Below, piece by piece: positions 46,913 to 49,599 of a DNA stretch of 49,599 nt. The DNA is from Chytridium lagenaria (Eukaryota; Chytridiomycota; Chytridiomycetes; Chytridiales; Chytridiaceae): NCBI GenBank assembly GCA_025449115.1, contig JAHLKC010000203.1:1-49599 (forward strand), in the 5' to 3' direction. Made by a program: the position numbers and the translations under genes. The first letter of the stretch is position 1, and the number at the start of each line of letters is the position of its first letter. The notes under the pieces were generated by a model. The model saw only the letters and a list, made by a program, of their open reading frames with translations, did not search any database and was not told the origin of the DNA.

Positions 46913-47891
46913 ATGGTCAAGTGGTTCTCCAACCTCCCCGACTCGGACCATGTACCTTACACCTTCATCGCAGCCGAACCTCACTTGAAGACGGTGGTTA
47001 GGTATTTCAGGACAGAGGATTATGCGGCGATGGTTGGGATCGGGGCTGGGTTCCCATTGTTTCAGGTTGCATGGGGTGGGTGATGAACGCCATTTCTTTA
47101 TGAAGCCTTGATGGTTTTGATTATGCCTGAGATTTCAACTGAATCTTCTGCGTTGACGACGTTTTGGGATTCCGTGTATTAGAGAGGATGTCACCTAGTA
47201 TCCACCCTCGTTATATTCCTAGGTCTATGCTTGTTCAGGTTCCGTTCTTTGCGACCTGCGGGTTCATTTTTGCCATTCAGAGATCTTACTGTGAGTTTCT
47301 TTTCTTTAGTGTTGTTGGTGATTTTGATGTATTGGATTGGGAGGAGGGAGTTTGTAAGGAGCTGGATGCTGGATTGCTCGCGAGGACGTCGGGGCTTTGA
47401 AATACGCTAGCGTGGAATAAGCGCGTTGTTGCAAACGGTGTATGAGATGAATTCTAGAAAGGGGAAAAACATTCGCAAGTATCGTCTTCATGGTTTGTTC
47501 GGATTATCATGGACAAATGTTCGATCATTCACTTTGGATGGATTATGTCACTTTATCAAACGGGATGTAAGGATGTAATCGTGCTCACGATTGCTTCTAT
47601 TGCGTTAGGTTGCAAGCATGATTTTCTTAATCTCAACTAGCGCTTATGACTTTTTCTATTGTTAATGTTTTTTATCACAGTCAGGTTCTGGGGATGGAGA
47701 GAAAACGGAAAGGAGGTCGCACGATGGGAGTCGGAAGCACACCTCAGGCCTAGTGCTGACGAGAAGCAGGGATGGGAAGACAACGACTGGGTATGTAAAT
47801 CTTTCGCTTTCTTCACTTTAAAGTAGTTTTGCTTCTTCTTACATTTGTTTTACTGACCATAACCTCCTTTCGCATCATCAATTGTTAGTGA
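46913..47891 (+). CDS. NUXM: NADH:ubiquinone oxidoreductase (complex I) 21 kDa subunit
   Basis: Coding exons 46913-47075, 47183-47290 and 47681-47790 total exactly 381 bases (127 codons). The stop codon TGA (47889-47891) lies alone after a fourth intron (GTATGT...TTGTTAG). The N-terminus PYTFIAAEPHLKTVVRYFR-TEDY matches the fungal 21 kDa/20.9 kDa subunit family. Two hydrophobic helices follow (GIGAGFPLFQVAW and MLVQVPFFATCGFIFAIQRS), then RFWGWRENGKEV and an acidic Trp-rich end. This accessory subunit sits in the membrane arm of complex I in the inner mitochondrial membrane. If the last intron were retained, the frame would read into GTATGTAAA and continue a few codons. The frame is intact throughout. 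Confidence 0.85.
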
Positions 47892-48323
47892 ACAACCAGA
47901 CGCCATTCATCATATCCTCTGTCTATATATCACCTCCAATAAATGGCGCTTCGCAGCCGCAAATCATGTTTTCGATCCCTTTGAGTCTCGGCACGCTCAA
48001 TATTTTAACTACTTGGATACTAACAGTCTATCCTCATTTCGTAAGCCAAAAGGTTCGCTGAAAACTGACTCGTAAACCGGATGCTTGACACCCTTTGTGA
48101 GTTTGGTTGGAATCCAAAAGCGAGATTTACAAAAACCTGACAGAACCATAGTTAACCTTCGGAAAATCCCTAGCCTTTCTTTCTGTTCCCCATTGTGTCC
48201 ACGACTCAAAGGATTTCATCGAGTTGAGAGAGCCAAGCCCCTGGAATGGATACCACCCTTCTTCTTGCCTCCTTGTCCAAGCCCATCTCCAATCCATACT
48301 CGTAATCCACCATCCACCTATGA

Positions 48324-48360
48324 CATCCATCCACCCATCCATCAATCCATCCATCCATTC
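48324..48360. repeat. (CCAT)n microsatellite
   Basis: About nine degenerate CCAT/CCAC units. Confidence 0.8.
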
Positions 48361-48586
48361 CGCCGTTGCTCGTCCCCATTGTACGTACGTATGGGGAAGG
48401 TTGAGGTGGGATGAGTGATGGGAATGTTTTGGTGACCCTCAAATTCAGCGATCACAAAAAATCAAATTTGAATTTTGAAGCGAAAACTTGCCGCTCAAAA
48501 AGAGTTGGTAGTTGAAGAGAGAGGAGCTGCTGTCTTTGAAGGGTCAACTGCTCTAAACTACACTTACTACGCTACACTACAACATC

Positions 48587-48612
48587 TACACCACCACCAC
48601 CACCACCACCAC
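48587..48612. repeat. (ACC)n microsatellite
   Basis: About eight ACC units in the likely 5' UTR of the following gene. Confidence 0.8.
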
Positions 48613-48739
48613 TTCTACACTACGCTACCACCGTCTATAGCTACCATCAACCACAAACCTACATCTACGATATGTCAGGAGGATAACCACTGCAATCCAG
48701 CAGCGTTGCAGCCGTCCATCACCATTGCTCATACAAACT

Positions 48740-49599
48740 ATGACAAGCGGCACTCACCTCAACAGACCCAATGCCCTGGCTGCCTCTCTACAGAACCTGA
48801 GCTATCTGACCAACGTACAGTCTCAGGCAATGGCTCCCATCATGGCTGCAGATGGCCATCTGTATCCTGGTCGATTTGGTACGGTCTGTGGGTCGGAGGA
48901 TTCGAGGCTTGGAAGGACCAGATGACCCTTTGGCTGATTGGGAAACTATAACCACAGAGGAACAGGCATTGGAGAGGATGAAAAAGAGGGCTGGGATTCT
49001 CGACATTGACCGCCTCACACACACCTACGCTCTAACGACATTAACGCATCTGGCTGTCAAAGGAAGCAGGATGGTCAAAGAAAGGATGGTGGACGCTGGA
49101 CTGGTTCCGGCACTTGTGGAGCTTCTGGATGATGTCGTGGGGATCATGGCAACGGTTCGGAGGCTTCAGGCTGCCGCTCTAACCGCAAAAACAACGGCAG
49201 CCTCCTCCACAACTCTCATGGATGTCATGGATTCCAAGGACTCGTCTTCAGAGATCCCATCACCCGCCGCCGACGCTCCTTCCTCAACCCTTCCCGCTGT
49301 ATCGCCATCTCCTCATCCAGTTGAAACAACGACATCCTCTGCTGACCGCCCACCTTCTGCCGCATCAACAAATTTCCCGTCATTTAATCTCTCACAACCG
49401 ACCATACATCAGATGCTCACACCGACGGATGCAACGTCAATCCTACAACCACCTGCTCAACAATCACTCAATGCCGATTTGGCGTCCATGGACCATGATA
49501 TACCCCAACTCCCTTTACCCCCAACCACTATGGTCGCCCCCACAACCACCATCAACAACTCCGATATTCCCCTCCCCATCGCCTCTTCCCTTGACACTA
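48740..49599 (+). CDS. ARM-repeat-like protein, 5' part (cut by window end)
   Basis: Starts MTSGTHLNRPNALAASLQNL and continues SYLTNVQSQAMAPIMAADGH. After one missing base near 48867 it reads VDLVRSVGRRIRGLEGPDDP, then RLTHTYALTTLTHLAVKGSR and MVDAGLVPALVELLDDVV, a helical ARM/HEAT-like pattern (residue-wise: leucine-rich helix pairs with conserved Gly). A Ser/Thr/Pro-rich disordered segment follows to the window edge without a stop. Fungal proteins with an N-terminal ARM-like pair and a long disordered tail exist, but I cannot assign the family by name. The start could lie in an earlier exon. Confidence 0.6.

Larger units (their letters stand above)
47892..48739. other. Intergenic with simple repeats
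   Basis: 3' flank of the complex I gene and upstream region of the last gene. It holds a degenerate (CCAT)n tract and an (ACC)n tract, listed separately. No other gene seen. Confidence 0.5.

Overview
This is a nuclear window from an intron-rich fungus, most likely a zoosporic (chytrid-like) one. Spliceosomal introns with GTRAGT-type donors interrupt almost every gene. Complex I has the fungal 21 kDa subunit. There are two tandem M36 fungalysins. A leucine-rich-repeat/guanylate-kinase protein of the LRGUK type is present, a family otherwise linked to flagellated cells. Species cannot be named from the sequence.

Layout. A small cysteine-rich, probably surface-anchored protein (381-1078, -) is followed by two head-to-tail paralogous genes on the minus strand: gene A (1999-6369) and gene B (7182-15733). 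Each encodes a secreted protein with a conserved N-terminal module, then five (A) or eleven (B) divergent beta-sandwich-like repeats, mostly one repeat per phase-0 exon, each carrying a C-x-x-G-x-C motif. I do not recognise this family and consider it the best candidate for an undescribed system. Next come LRGUK (-), a short Gly/Met-rich gene (+), a PUF RNA-binding protein (+), a CDC50/LEM3 flippase subunit (+), mitochondrial EF-Tu (+), a SANT/Myb plus U-box-like nuclear protein (+), adenylate kinase (+), a coiled-coil protein (-), two M36 metallopeptidases (-), a candidate 34-residue membrane peptide (+), ornithine carbamoyltransferase (+), a charged nuclear-type protein (+), the complex I 21 kDa subunit (+) and the start of an ARM-like protein cut by the window end (+). 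Apart from the two paralogous pairs (A/B and the fungalysins) the neighbours share no pathway.

Two window-wide properties matter for reading it. First, many conserved genes need single-base insertions or deletions to stay in frame while remaining otherwise well conserved and correctly spliced. This looks like long-read consensus error rather than decay; ornithine carbamoyltransferase is a clean exception. Second, within most larger exons the coding strand switches from C-ending codons near the 5' end to G/T-ending codons near the 3' end, resetting in the next exon. In gene B exon 5, 35 of the first 40 codons end in C and none of the last 40 do.

Exon boundaries were read by eye from splice signals and reading-frame continuity. 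Expect errors of one to a few bases, and more where indels cluster. No database search was possible.
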